From contig CAKTVW010000001.1 in NCBI GenBank assembly GCA_934630495.1, forward strand, positions 1 through 64,000: a stretch of DNA of 64,000 nt, in the 5' to 3' direction. The notes beneath the pieces are model-generated. The model saw nothing but the letters and a program-made list of their open reading frames with translations. It searched no databases and had not been told where the DNA came from. Positions 30,526-39,521 of this stretch are shown here, in pieces; within the stretch, counting starts at the first letter, position 1, and every line of letters begins with the position of its first letter. The DNA comes from an uncultured Oscillospiraceae bacterium. Lineage in GTDB: Bacteria; Bacillota; Clostridia; Oscillospirales; Oscillospiraceae. The translations under genes and the position numbers were made by a program.

Positions 30526-31773
30526 ATGATCAAGAAAGATTTATCCGTCAATTTTTTAGGCGTTAAATTCGACAACCCCTTCTGCCTCTCCTCCTCACCG
30601 GTCGGCAACTGCTACGACATGTGCAAAAAGGCCTACGAGGTCGGCTTCGGCGGCGTCGTGTTCAAAACCATCGGTCCGAAATCCTATTTTATCGACGAGG
30701 TTTCGCCGCGCTTCGACAAGCTCGACAAGGAATCCACCGGCTTCATCGGCTTTAAGAATATGGAGCAGATCGCGGAGCATCCGCTGGAAGAAAATCTGGC
30801 CGATCTGCGCCGTCTGAAGGCCGAGTTCCCGCACAAGGTCCTGATTGCCTCCATCATGGGCAACGACGAGCAGACGTGGGAAGAGCTGGCGCGTCTGGTC
30901 ACGGAAGCCGGTGCGGATATGATCGAGCTGAACTTCTCCTGCCCGCAGATGACCTCCCATGCCATGGGCAGTGACGTCGGCTCCAGCCCCGAGCTGTGCA
31001 AAAAATACTGTCAGGCCGTTCGCCGCGGTACGAACCTCCCCTTTATGGCAAAAATGACGCCGAATATCACCGACATGGTCCCCGTCGCTCTGGCAAGTTT
31101 GGAGGGCGGCGCGGACGGCATCGCGGCGATCAATACCGTTAAGTCCGTCTGCAATGTCGACCTCGACAAATACATCGGTATGCCGATCGTCGACGGCAAG
31201 TCTTCCATCTCCGGCTATTCCGGCAAGGCGGTCAAGCCCATCGCGCTGCGCTTCCTACAACAGATGCGCTCCGACGAGCGGCTGAAGGACCTGCCCATCT
31301 CCGGCATCGGCGGCATCGAGACATGGGAGGATGCGGCAGAATTTATCCTCATGGGCGCTACGACGCTTCAGATGACCACCTCCTGTATGCAGTACGGCTA
31401 TCGCGTCGTGGAGGACATGAAAAACGGCCTGATGCATTACATGGACGAAAAGGGCGTTGACAGTCTGCACGAGCTGGTCGGTCTGGCGACGAAGAATATT
31501 ATCCCCGCCGAGGAGCTGAACCGCGACTACATCGTCTATCCCGAAATTCACGAGGACAAATGCGTCGGCTGCGGCCGCTGCTACATCTCCTGCTATGACG
31601 GCGCACATCAGGCAATGCAGTGGGACGAAGACAAGCGCCGCCCCACCTGCAACAAGGAAAAATGTGTCGGCTGCCATCTTTGTGCGCTCGTCTGCCCGGT
31701 CTCCGCGATCGGTAAGGGCGAGATCAAGATCAAGGAAGGCCGCAAGACCAAGGCTGCGGACATCCGCCTGTGA
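30526..31773 (+). CDS. preA: NAD-dependent dihydropyrimidine dehydrogenase subunit PreA
   Basis: 415 residues. A dihydroorotate dehydrogenase-like FMN barrel (1-330) with NPFCLSSSPVGN, ELNFSCPQMTSHAMGSDVG and GIGGIETWEDAAEFILMGA is followed by a C-terminal pair of 4Fe-4S sites (CVGCGRCYISC and CVGCHLCALVCP). It is the pyrimidine-reducing partner of PreT. The start at 30526 overlaps the end of the preT coding block by one codon spacing (TAAGATG). Confidence 0.9.
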   Translation: MIKKDLSVNFLGVKFDNPFCLSSSPVGNCYDMCKKAYEVGFGGVVFKTIGPKSYFIDEVSPRFDKLDKESTGFIGFKNMEQIAEHPLEENLADLRRLKAEFPHKVLIASIMGNDEQTWEELARLVTEAGADMIELNFSCPQMTSHAMGSDVGSSPELCKKYCQAVRRGTNLPFMAKMTPNITDMVPVALASLEGGADGIAAINTVKSVCNVDLDKYIGMPIVDGKSSISGYSGKAVKPIALRFLQQMRSDERLKDLPISGIGGIETWEDAAEFILMGATTLQMTTSCMQYGYRVVEDMKNGLMHYMDEKGVDSLHELVGLATKNIIPAEELNRDYIVYPEIHEDKCVGCGRCYISCYDGAHQAMQWDEDKRRPTCNKEKCVGCHLCALVCPVSAIGKGEIKIKEGRKTKAADIRL

Positions 31774-31861
31774 TCGACACGGCGTTCCGGCCGTGCGCCG
31801 GGGTCTGACCTCCGGCACGACGGCAGTCTAAAGCCTTCCTCGGAAATACACTCATCACCTC

Positions 31862-31900
31862 GGCACCCGTATCCACGCGGATGCGGGTGCCTGCATTTTT
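31862..31900 (+). terminator. Terminator of preTA
   Basis: Stem GGCACCCG/CGGGTGCC with an internal loop, then TGCATTTTT. Confidence 0.85.
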
Positions 31901-31921
31901 CAAGAAACGGAGATAACCATT

Positions 31922-32914
31922 ATGACTCAGCAAACGATGCAACAAAAAATCCGCCGCATCGGCGTATTGACCAGCGGCGGCGACGCTCCCGGTATGAACG
32001 CGGCTGTCCGCGCCGTTGTTCGGGCAGCCATCTTTCGCGGGATTGATGTCGTCGGTATCCGCCGGGGCTGGAACGGCCTTATCAACGGCGATATCGTAAA
32101 GCTGGACGAAAAGAGCGTGGCGCACATCATCAATCGCGGCGGCACGATCCTCTATACCGCGCGCAGTGAGGAATTTCGCACACCCGAGGGACAGCAGAAG
32201 GCAGTCAACACCTGTAAGCTGCTCGGGCTTGACGGGATCGTCGCCATCGGCGGCGACGGCACGTTCCGCGGTGCGCTGGAGCTTTCCCGCCACGGTATTT
32301 CCGTCGTCGGCATTCCCGGCACGATCGACAACGATATCGCCTGCACGAACTACTGCATCGGCTTTGACACCGCCGCCAATACCGCCATTGAATGCATCGA
32401 TAAGCTGCGCGATACCATGCAGTCGCATGAGCGCTGCTCCGTGGTAGAGGTCATGGGCAGAAACGCGGGACATTTGGCTCTTTACGTCGGCATCGCCGTC
32501 GGCGCGACGGCCGTTCTCGTCCCGGAGAGCAAAGAAAGCTTTGACGAAGAGGTCATCGAAAAAATCCGCAATGCGCGTCTCAACGGCTTTACGCACTATA
32601 TGGTTGTCGTCGCGGAGGGTGCGGGCAGCGCCTACGACGTGGCTCAGAAGATCAGAGACGAGATCTGCATCGAGCCTCGCGTGACCGTGCTCGGGCATAT
32701 CCAGCGCGGCGGCACACCTACCGGCCGCGACCGCGTCACGGCGACCCGAATGGGCTACCGCGCGGTAGATATTCTCTCCGCGGGCGGCACAAACCGCGTC
32801 GTCTGCATCTGCGACGGAAAAATGTGCGATATTGACATCGAAGAAGCCCTTTCGCTTCACAAGGGCATCGATATGGAGGAAATGACCGTCCTCGAGGCAA
32901 TGACGGGAGTCTGA
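31922..32914 (+). CDS. pfkA: ATP-dependent 6-phosphofructokinase
   Basis: 330 residues, usual length. ATP site TSGGDAPGMNAAVRAVVR, IGGDGTFRGA, catalytic loop GTIDNDIACTNYCIGFDTA with the general base Asp, EVMGRNAGHLALYVGIA and VLGHIQRGGTPTGRDR. It commits glycolysis by making fructose 1,6-bisphosphate. GGAGA precedes the ATG. It overlaps the following membrane protein gene (TGATG). Confidence 0.93.
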   Translation: MTQQTMQQKIRRIGVLTSGGDAPGMNAAVRAVVRAAIFRGIDVVGIRRGWNGLINGDIVKLDEKSVAHIINRGGTILYTARSEEFRTPEGQQKAVNTCKLLGLDGIVAIGGDGTFRGALELSRHGISVVGIPGTIDNDIACTNYCIGFDTAANTAIECIDKLRDTMQSHERCSVVEVMGRNAGHLALYVGIAVGATAVLVPESKESFDEEVIEKIRNARLNGFTHYMVVVAEGAGSAYDVAQKIRDEICIEPRVTVLGHIQRGGTPTGRDRVTATRMGYRAVDILSAGGTNRVVCICDGKMCDIDIEEALSLHKGIDMEEMTVLEAMTGV

Positions 32915-33714
32915 TGGGAACACGGAAAAGGCGGTTCCATAAGCGGACGCCTCCCCTCTCCTGCATCGATAAATGCATCTACTTTGCGGCGTTTCTCTTT
33001 ATCGTGATCGGCTCCTTGGCCCTCCTGCTGCTGCGGGTCAGGCTGCGTGAGGAGATCGGTTTCTCCGACAAAAATGTCGTTGCGGTCAGCGACCACGCCA
33101 GCGCCTTTTTGATTTTCCTCAGCGATCTCTATCTGCTGATCAGCGGCAGTGTCGCTCTCGGCGCATTCTTTACGGATCGTCGGCCGATCTTCGGCAACAA
33201 AAAGATTAACCCGAAGGACCCGAAGTACGCGCCCGCAAAGCCGCTCTTTAAAAAGCGCACCGAGCCGCGCAAAAAGCAGCGGCCCGTGCTCCTTCATCTC
33301 TGGCTCGGCGGTCTGATCCTTACGCTGGTCCTGCACTGCTTCGGCTACTTCGGCCGCGATACGCTCGACGCTTCCGCGACGATCCGCGACTACAACGCCG
33401 TGAATGTTGAAGCCGAGGTCTATCCGCTTTCCGAGCTTGACGCGCTGACGGTCACGGTCGGTTTGCGCCGCCGCTCTTACTTTCCCCGGCTTACGTTTAC
33501 GACCACCGACGGAAAATCGTACACATTCACCTTTGTGAGCTTTGACGGCGGGAATCCACAGCGTCTGAAAGCGATGCTGGAGATCAAGGAAAAATTCCGT
33601 TCCGACGATATTACCGTTGACTCCTTCGACAGACTTGCGGACATACGGCAGTCTTTCCGCATGGACGACGCGGAATACGCCCTGCTCTGCGAGCTGTTCG
33701 ACGAAGAGCCGTGA
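32914..33714 (+). CDS. Predicted membrane protein of unknown function
   Basis: 266 residues. Lys/Arg-rich N-terminus, two membrane spans in the first 85 residues (IYFAAFLFIVIGSLALLLLRV and AFLIFLSDLYLLISGSVALGAFF), a basic loop (NKKINPKDPKYAPAKPLFKKRTEPRKKQRP), a third span (LWLGGLILTLVLHCFGYFG) and an exterior-facing beta-rich region of about 120 residues. No family recognised. The start overlaps pfkA by one base, so it is co-translated with it; a link to glycolysis is not implied by the sequence. Confidence 0.75.
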   Translation: MGTRKRRFHKRTPPLSCIDKCIYFAAFLFIVIGSLALLLLRVRLREEIGFSDKNVVAVSDHASAFLIFLSDLYLLISGSVALGAFFTDRRPIFGNKKINPKDPKYAPAKPLFKKRTEPRKKQRPVLLHLWLGGLILTLVLHCFGYFGRDTLDASATIRDYNAVNVEAEVYPLSELDALTVTVGLRRRSYFPRLTFTTTDGKSYTFTFVSFDGGNPQRLKAMLEIKEKFRSDDITVDSFDRLADIRQSFRMDDAEYALLCELFDEEP

Positions 33715-33726
33715 CGCCTCGGAAAT

Positions 33727-33775
33727 AAAAACAAACCCCGTTCCCTCCAAGCGGAAGGTACGGGGTATTGTTTTC
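33727..33775. terminator. Bidirectional terminator between membrane protein gene and rplS
   Basis: AAAACAAACCCCGT pairs with ACGGGGTATTGTTTT (one bulge); A- and T-runs on both sides fit both convergent genes. Confidence 0.85.
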
Positions 33776-33779
33776 GGAA

Positions 33780-34121
33780 TCAGACTCTCTCCTTGACCTT
33801 GGCAGCCTTGCCGAGACGGTCACGCAGGTAGTACAGCTTCGCACGGCGGACCTTGCCGCGGCGAACGGTCTCAACCTTGACGATGTTAGGAGAATGCACG
33901 GGGAAAACCTTCTCACAGCCGACGCCGTAGCTCAGGCGGCGAACGGTGATGGACTCCTCAATGCCGCCATGCTTGCGGGCAATGATGGTTCCCTCGAATG
34001 CCTGCACTCTCTCGCGAGTGCCTTCCTTGATTTTTACATGAACGCGAACGGTGTCGCCGACATTCATCTGCGGCAGTTCTTCCTTCATGTACTGGCTGGT
34101 CAGAGCCTTCATCAGATCCAT
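33780..34121 (-). CDS. rplS: 50S ribosomal protein L19
   Basis: 113 residues; NVGDTVRVHVKIKEG, RVQAFEGTIIARKHGG and ITVRRLSYGVGCEKVFPVHSPNI are unmistakable. L19 sits at the 30S-50S interface. ATG at 34121 has AAGGAGG eight bases upstream. It is a single-gene unit; the usual trmD-rimM neighbours are absent. Confidence 0.97.
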   Translation of the reverse strand: MDLMKALTSQYMKEELPQMNVGDTVRVHVKIKEGTRERVQAFEGTIIARKHGGIEESITVRRLSYGVGCEKVFPVHSPNIVKVETVRRGKVRRAKLYYLRDRLGKAAKVKERV

Positions 34122-34200
34122 AACAGTGTCCTCCTTATTTATTAGGCGTTCATGCGCACGTGACCACGCGGCAGAGGACCACCCATTTGCAGACTCGCCG

Positions 34201-34229
34201 ATTATAGCACACTTCTTCCCAAAAAGCAA
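34201..34229 (-). promoter_or_regulatory. rplS: Promoter of rplS
   Basis: TTGCTT (34224-34229), 17 bases, TATAAT (34201-34206). The leader of about 70 bases includes GGGTGGTCC and a CGTGGTCACG hairpin that could be a translation control site. Confidence 0.7.
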
Positions 34230-34359
34230 GCATAACTTCCGTTTTTTTCAAACAAATTTCTTTCGTACCCGCCCGTCGGGCGCGATTTTGTCCGGTTTTT
34301 GAAATTTCGGCAAAAATTGTTAATAAATCATGTCGACTGTATATTTTTCTGACGGTTTA

Positions 34360-34368
34360 TGCTATAAT
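34360..34368 (+). promoter_or_regulatory. Extended -10 promoter of the P-type ATPase gene
   Basis: TGcTATAAT (34360-34368) in an AT-rich stretch; no good -35. The rest of the 34230-34437 interval has no gene that I can see. Confidence 0.55.
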
Positions 34369-34437
34369 TTTTAACAACAAAATCTTCAGGCCGCCGTCTT
34401 GTCTCGGAACAGTCGGAGCCGTAAACGGGAGCTTGTT

Positions 34438-36870
34438 ATGAAGCAGGAAGCGCTGACACAAAAAAGAAAATATCCGTCCGTCCCCGTTGTAAACGCCGAC
34501 CCCGATACCGGGCTTACGGTGCAGCAGATCGAGCAGCGTCAACGGGCGGGCTTGCGCAACAGTACTCCCGCATCGAACACAAAATCGGAGCGTCAGATCA
34601 TTAAGGAAAACTCCTTGACATTCTTTAACCTGATCTTTCTCGTCCTCGGGCTGGCGCTGGCGCTCGTCGGTTCATTTAAAAACATGACCTTCCTGGTCGT
34701 CGCGGCGGCAAATACCGTGATCGGTATTTTTCAGGAGCTTCGCGCCAAGCGCGCCGTCGACAAGCTCACGCTGGTGTCCGTCGGTACGGTCCGAACGGTC
34801 CGCTGCGGCGAGCGCATAAAGGTGCGCACCGACCAGCTTGTCCGTGATGATATCGTCGAATTTGCCGCAGGCGATCAGATCTGCGCCGATGCGCTGGTAA
34901 GAAGCGGTCAGGTCCAGGTCAACGAATCCCTTTTGACGGGCGAAGCCGATGCGATCCTCAAGAACCCCGGCGACCGCCTGAAATCCGGCAGCTTCATCAT
35001 CTCTGGACGCTGCAAGGCGCAGCTTACCCACGTAGGCGCGGACAGCTATGCCGCCCGTCTGGCCGCAGAGGCGCGGCAAAACGTCCGTTCGACCAAGTCC
35101 GAAATGATGAAGTCTCTGACGCGCCTGATCACGTTCGTCGGCATCGCTCTCGTTCCGCTGGGCATCGCGCTGTTCATTCGCCAGTTCTACGTTCTTGAGC
35201 AGCCGATCCGCGACGCGGTGCAGGGTACCGTTTCCGTCCTGATCGGTATGATCCCCGAGGGCCTGTATTTGCTGACAAGCGTCGCCATTGCCGTAAGCTG
35301 TCTGAAGCTGACGAAGAGCCGCGTGCTTGTGCAGGATATGAACTGTATCGAGACGCTGGCGCATGTCGACGTCTTGTGCGTCGACAAGACCGGCACAATC
35401 ACGGAGCCTGCAATGGAGGTCGCCGACATTTTCCCGCTCCCGGACGGAAAATTCACCTACGAGGACATTGAGCAAATTCTTTCCGCGTTCTACAGCGGCG
35501 AAGAACCGGACAACGAAACGGCAACGGCTATGGCCGCGCAGTTTTCCGGCGGCACCCACTGGACGGCAACAAAGCGCATTCCCTTTTCCTCCTCGACCAA
35601 GTGGTCGGGCGCGGAATTTGCCGAACACGGCAGATATATCATCGGCGCTCCGGAATTTGTCATGGGCGACCGTTACGAAAGCATTCGCGGCAATGCCGAG
35701 CCGTGGTCGCAGCGCGGATGCCGTGTACTGCTGCTGGCCGCCTATCAGGCACCGCTGACGGAAAAGCTCGACTGCGCCGCCGTCACACCGATCGCACTGA
35801 TTTTTCTTAACAATCTGCTGCGACCCGACGCGCCGGAGACCTTCCGTTATTTTGCGTCACAGGGCGTTTCCGTGCGCGTCATCTCCGGTGACAATCCCAT
35901 CACCGTCTCGGAGGTGGCCAAGCGTGCCGGGATCGAAAAAGCCGAACGTTATATCGACGCGTCGACTCTGAAAACCGAAAACGACTACCTAAACGCCGTA
36001 CAGCGGTACACCGTCTTCGGACGCGTCACGCCGGAGCAGAAGCGCTATCTTGTCAAGGCGTTCCAAGCGCAGGGGCACACGGTCGCCATGACCGGCGACG
36101 GCGTAAACGACGTTCTGGCGCTCAAGGACGCCGACTGCGGCATCGCGATGGCCTCGGGAAGTCAGGCAGCCTCTCAGGTAGCGCAGATCGTGCTGATGGA
36201 TTCGCAATTCAGTGCGCTGCCGCGCATCCTTGCAGAGGGACGCCGCGTGATCAATAACATACAGAGAGCCGCATCGCTGTTTCTGGTCAAGAACATTTTC
36301 TCGTTTGCGCTGGCGGTCATTCTGATGTTTGTCGATATGCCCGCGCCGCTCCAGCCCATACACCTTTCCCTCATCAGTGCGCTGACGATCGGCGTTCCCG
36401 CGTTCTTCCTCGCCTTGGAACCGAACTATGCGCGCGTGGAAGGGCATTTCCTGCGGAACGTCATCCGACGCGCTATGCCCGGCGGCCTGACCAATATCAT
36501 TCTGGTCGTTTTCGCGGGACTGTTCGCCGCGACCTTTGACCTTCCGGATCAGGATCTGAATACGATCGCCGTTTGGATCGTTGCAACGGTCGGTTTCCTC
36601 ACGCTCTACCATGTTTCCAAGCCCTTTACCAAGCTCCGCGTCGCGGTGTTTTCGCTGATGCTGGCGGCAATGCTGGTGTGTCTGCTCTTCCTGCACAGCT
36701 TCTTTGAGCTGCCGCGGATCAGCAAGGAATCAATTCTGGTCTTAGCGGCAATGATGACCGCCTGTCCGACCATTCAGCGCTTCCTGCTCCTGATTTTCGA
36801 CGATCAGATGGCGCGGCGCGACAACCGCGTAAGCGCCGGAAAATCCCGCAGAAGAATCCGGAAAAAATAG
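34438..36870 (+). CDS. Cation-translocating P-type ATPase, CtpE-like (probable Ca2+)
   Basis: 810 residues. Actuator motif LLTGEADAI, M4 motif IGMIPEGLYLLTSVAIAVS, phosphorylation site CVDKTGTIT, VISGDNPITVSEVAKRAGI, hinge MTGDGVNDVLALKDADCGIAMASGSQAA. The N-terminus (LTVQQIEQRQRAGLRN and IIKENSLTFFNLIF) and the RAKRAVDKL and SGSFIISGRCKAQLTHVGADSYAARLAAEAR stretches match the CtpE-type family, whose mycobacterial member takes up Ca2+. No N-terminal heavy-metal domain. ATG at 34438 follows GGGAG. The ion is inferred from family only. Confidence 0.85.
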   Translation: MKQEALTQKRKYPSVPVVNADPDTGLTVQQIEQRQRAGLRNSTPASNTKSERQIIKENSLTFFNLIFLVLGLALALVGSFKNMTFLVVAAANTVIGIFQELRAKRAVDKLTLVSVGTVRTVRCGERIKVRTDQLVRDDIVEFAAGDQICADALVRSGQVQVNESLLTGEADAILKNPGDRLKSGSFIISGRCKAQLTHVGADSYAARLAAEARQNVRSTKSEMMKSLTRLITFVGIALVPLGIALFIRQFYVLEQPIRDAVQGTVSVLIGMIPEGLYLLTSVAIAVSCLKLTKSRVLVQDMNCIETLAHVDVLCVDKTGTITEPAMEVADIFPLPDGKFTYEDIEQILSAFYSGEEPDNETATAMAAQFSGGTHWTATKRIPFSSSTKWSGAEFAEHGRYIIGAPEFVMGDRYESIRGNAEPWSQRGCRVLLLAAYQAPLTEKLDCAAVTPIALIFLNNLLRPDAPETFRYFASQGVSVRVISGDNPITVSEVAKRAGIEKAERYIDASTLKTENDYLNAVQRYTVFGRVTPEQKRYLVKAFQAQGHTVAMTGDGVNDVLALKDADCGIAMASGSQAASQVAQIVLMDSQFSALPRILAEGRRVINNIQRAASLFLVKNIFSFALAVILMFVDMPAPLQPIHLSLISALTIGVPAFFLALEPNYARVEGHFLRNVIRRAMPGGLTNIILVVFAGLFAATFDLPDQDLNTIAVWIVATVGFLTLYHVSKPFTKLRVAVFSLMLAAMLVCLLFLHSFFELPRISKESILVLAAMMTACPTIQRFLLLIFDDQMARRDNRVSAGKSRRRIRKK

Positions 36871-36880
36871 CGATAAAATA

Positions 36881-36914
36881 CCGGGAACGCTTCAATTTGC
36901 GTTCCCGGTTTTTT
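36881..36914 (+). terminator. Terminator of the P-type ATPase gene
   Basis: 10-bp stem CCGGGAACGC/GCGTTCCCGG, 8-base loop, TTTTTT. Confidence 0.93.
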
Positions 36915-36920
36915 CTTATC

Positions 36921-37931
36921 TCAATGGATGAATTTCGATAGCACGGAAAGCAGCTTCACCGTGCCCGGCCGCAGAACATAATCGAACTGCCCCTCGTACG
37001 CGCAGAAATACGCGCCAAAACCGGCCTTATAGGTATGCAGGCCGTAATGCGGATTGTCCTCGGTCGGATAGCCCTCAACGCCTCGGAAATCAAACCAGCG
37101 GCAGCCCGCCTTCAATGCGTCGCACTGCATTTGGTATTGCAGAATTTCATTCGGTCTGAACGCAAGGCAGGACTGGTCCGAGCAGCTATACATAAAGCAG
37201 GAGCGGTTTCCCATGATCGTCGAGATCGTCGCCCCGATCGTCTTTCCGTCGAGCTTCGCAAGATAGAGCGTGGCATATTGGCCCATTCCGGTCAGGAACT
37301 CACGGAAATACGTCTCGCTGCGCGGTGTAAAGCCATTTTTCTTCGCCACCTGCTCCATCATGCGGCAGAAATCGGGCAGATCGTCCAGCGTGCCGTGGCA
37401 GACCTCGACGCCCTTGCGCTGTGCAATGCGGACATTGCGGCGGGTCGAGGTGTGGTAGCCCGCCATAAGCGTCTCGGGCGTCAGGCCGTTCAGATCGAGC
37501 AGATAGACACAGCGCGGCTGAAACAGGGAGAAATCGGACGCGCGGTCGAGCGAAAAGCCCAATTCCGCCGCAAGCTTCGGAAATTCCTTGTCTTCCTCGG
37601 GAATACAGGGGTCCATGCGCAGAATATAGGCGTGGATGCTGCCTGCAAGCTTCTTGGCCTCCTCGGTCAGCTCGCGGAACGCACGCTCGTCGTCGAAAAT
37701 CGGGCCGCACGGCGCGTAAAGCAGGCAGCGGTTTCCGAACCGAAGGTCATGGCGCAGCAGCGCCATGGTGCCGACGACCTTACCGGAATCGTCGCGGCAG
37801 ATCAGGCCGTACCAGCCCCAGCTCCGTTTCACCTTGCCCCAAAGCGAGGTCTGCATAAAATGGCACGTCTCATTCTGCATGACATATTCGTCCAGCTCCT
37901 GTGCGTGCGCAATATCAACAAGTTCGATCAT
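36921..37931 (-). CDS. FemAB/FemX-like peptidoglycan bridge aminoacyltransferase
   Basis: 336 residues forming two GNAT-like halves: CHFMQTSLWGKVKRSWGWYG, LLYAPCGPIFDDERAF, GYHTSTRRNVRIAQRKGVEV, YATLYLAKLDGKTIGATI, and a C-terminal FDFRGVEGYPTEDNPHYGLHTYKAGFGAYFCAYEGQFDYVL. These proteins add amino acids from aminoacyl-tRNA to the lipid II stem peptide. No long coiled-coil arm is visible. ATG at 37931 has AAAGGA upstream. It has a long structured leader. Confidence 0.85.
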   Translation of the reverse strand: MIELVDIAHAQELDEYVMQNETCHFMQTSLWGKVKRSWGWYGLICRDDSGKVVGTMALLRHDLRFGNRCLLYAPCGPIFDDERAFRELTEEAKKLAGSIHAYILRMDPCIPEEDKEFPKLAAELGFSLDRASDFSLFQPRCVYLLDLNGLTPETLMAGYHTSTRRNVRIAQRKGVEVCHGTLDDLPDFCRMMEQVAKKNGFTPRSETYFREFLTGMGQYATLYLAKLDGKTIGATISTIMGNRSCFMYSCSDQSCLAFRPNEILQYQMQCDALKAGCRWFDFRGVEGYPTEDNPHYGLHTYKAGFGAYFCAYEGQFDYVLRPGTVKLLSVLSKFIH

Positions 37932-38213
37932 AAGTCGTATCCTTTCTGTCTGTAAAAGCGTATTCGCGTTTCGGAAGACTATGCCTCGCCCTCCGGAGTT
38001 TTTGCTATGCAAAGGCAAAGCAAGAAATGTACCATTCCCTCGTCCCTGCGGGGCAACCGGAAATGATGCACAAAAGCTTCATGCACCGGCGTTTGTGCGT
38101 TTTCGCGGTGCAGAGCCCATGCATGAAGCTTTATCTCAAAAATACGCGGCGTGCCTCGGCCGCTTGCCTGCGGTGCCCGGAAATGCCGTCGTGCCGTCCC
38201 CATACGGGGACGC
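37932..38213 (-). promoter_or_regulatory. Long structured 5' leader of the FemAB-like gene
   Basis: About 280 bases without a credible gene. The RNA starts with a hairpin GTCCCC-gtat-GGGGAC (38196-38211). A 13-bp inverted repeat AAAGCTTCATGCA/TGCATGAAGCTTT (38073-38085 and 38120-38132) follows. On the RNA its 3' arm begins GGTGCATGAAGC and could instead pair with an inner TGCACCG segment (38106-38112 against 38082-38088), giving two competing folds. No T-box, glycine or other known riboswitch signature was found. Confidence 0.5.
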
Positions 38214-38219
38214 AACAGG

Positions 38220-38248
38220 ATTGTATCACATTTCCGCCATTTTGTCAC
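38220..38248 (-). promoter_or_regulatory. Promoter of the FemAB-like gene
   Basis: GTGACA (38243-38248), 17 bases, TACAAT (38220-38225). Confidence 0.6.
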
Positions 38249-38327
38249 TCTTTTCGTGCAGAAATCACAAAGAAATCCGCCGTGTGTTCCTCTGTGTAAA
38301 ATCAAAGTAAAATCTTAACAAAAAACC

Positions 38328-38356
38328 TTGCAAATACAAGGCCGTCATGTTATGAT
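38328..38356 (+). promoter_or_regulatory. Promoter of the decarboxylase beta-subunit gene
   Basis: TTGCAA (38328-38333), 17 bases, TATGAT (38351-38356). It overlaps in-frame start candidates at 38328 and 38352, which rules them out as translation starts. Confidence 0.65.
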
Positions 38357-38390
38357 TTTAGCATCTCGGTTCTATATGGGAGGATACGAT

Positions 38391-39506
38391 TTGGAAGCCT
38401 TATTTGACAATGTGAAGCTTCTGTTTCAGAACGACGGCTGGCAAATGGTCGTAATGTGGGTGATCGGCGGCGTGCTGATCTATCTCGCTATCGCAAAGGA
38501 CATGGAGCCGTCGCTGCTGCTGCCGATCGGCTTCGGCGCGATCCTCATGAATCTGCCGGGCGCGGGCCTCGGCATCATCGATCTGCTCTACAACAACGGC
38601 ATTGCCAACGAGCTGTTTCCTCTGGTGCTGTTCATCGGCATCGGTGCAATGATCGACTTTGGACCGCTGCTGTCGAATCCGAAGCTGATGATCTTCGGAG
38701 CCGCCGCGCAATTCGGCATCTTCTTTACGTTCTTTATGGCAAGTCTCTGCGGATTCGATATCCGCGATGCCGCCTCGATCGCCATCATCGGCGCGGCCGA
38801 CGGACCGACCTCCATCGTGGTTGCCAAGGAGCTGAGCAGCAACTTCATCGGCCCGATCACGATCGCGGCATACTCCTATATGGCGCTGGTGCCAATCGTT
38901 CAGCCGCCGGTCATTCGCCTGCTGACGACGAAAAAGGAGCGCCTGATCCGTATGCCCTACGAGCCGCAGAGCGTCTCCAAGCTTACGCGTATACTCTTCC
39001 CCATCGTCATTACCGTTATCACGGGCATCTTTGCGCCGAAGGCAGTCGCACTGATTGGCTTTTTGATGTTCGGAAATCTGATTCGCGAGTGCGGCGTGCT
39101 CGACTCTCTGTCCGAGACCGCACAAAAGGTCCTAGCGAATCTCATCACGCTGTTCCTCGGCATTTCCATTGCCGCAAAAATGGGCGCGAAGGACTTCTTG
39201 CAGGTCCGGACATTGATTATTATGGGGCTTGGCCTTGTCGCCTTTATTTTCGACACGGCCGGCGGTGTTCTGGTTGCGAAGCTCATCAATCTCTTCCTGC
39301 CGAAGGGGAAAAAGCTCAATCCGATGATCGGCGCGGCCGGTATCTCCGCATTTCCAATGGCTTCGCGCGTCATTCACAAAATGGGACTCAAGGAAGACCC
39401 GCAGAATTTCCTGCTGATGCACACCGTCGCGGTAAACGTCTCCGGTCAGATCGCCTCCGTGATCGCGGGCGGCCTGATCATGAGTCTGGTCTACACGCTG
39501 GGTTAA
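38391..39506 (+). CDS. Na+-translocating decarboxylase beta subunit (OadB/GcdB/MmdB type)
   Basis: 371 residues, about nine to eleven membrane spans. The Asp-bearing reentrant region IIGAADGPTSIVVAKEL and GISAFPMASRVIHKMG, AVNVSGQIASVIAGG are family signatures. The beta subunit decarboxylates carboxybiotin and exports Na+. TTG at 38391 is preferred: GGGAGG lies eight bases before it, and the longer starts fall in the promoter. A small OadG-like gene follows after a 15-base gap; alpha and biotin-carrier genes are not in the window, so the substrate (oxaloacetate, glutaconyl-CoA or methylmalonyl-CoA) is open. Confidence 0.9.
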   Translation: MEALFDNVKLLFQNDGWQMVVMWVIGGVLIYLAIAKDMEPSLLLPIGFGAILMNLPGAGLGIIDLLYNNGIANELFPLVLFIGIGAMIDFGPLLSNPKLMIFGAAAQFGIFFTFFMASLCGFDIRDAASIAIIGAADGPTSIVVAKELSSNFIGPITIAAYSYMALVPIVQPPVIRLLTTKKERLIRMPYEPQSVSKLTRILFPIVITVITGIFAPKAVALIGFLMFGNLIRECGVLDSLSETAQKVLANLITLFLGISIAAKMGAKDFLQVRTLIIMGLGLVAFIFDTAGGVLVAKLINLFLPKGKKLNPMIGAAGISAFPMASRVIHKMGLKEDPQNFLLMHTVAVNVSGQIASVIAGGLIMSLVYTLG

Positions 39507-39521
39507 GGAGGTAACGCGCTC

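Noticed and set aside
37932..38310. T-box or small ORF upstream of the FemAB-like gene
   Set aside because: No GGTGG-type T-box sequence and no ORF with a ribosome site or sensible composition; kept only as an unclassified structured leader.
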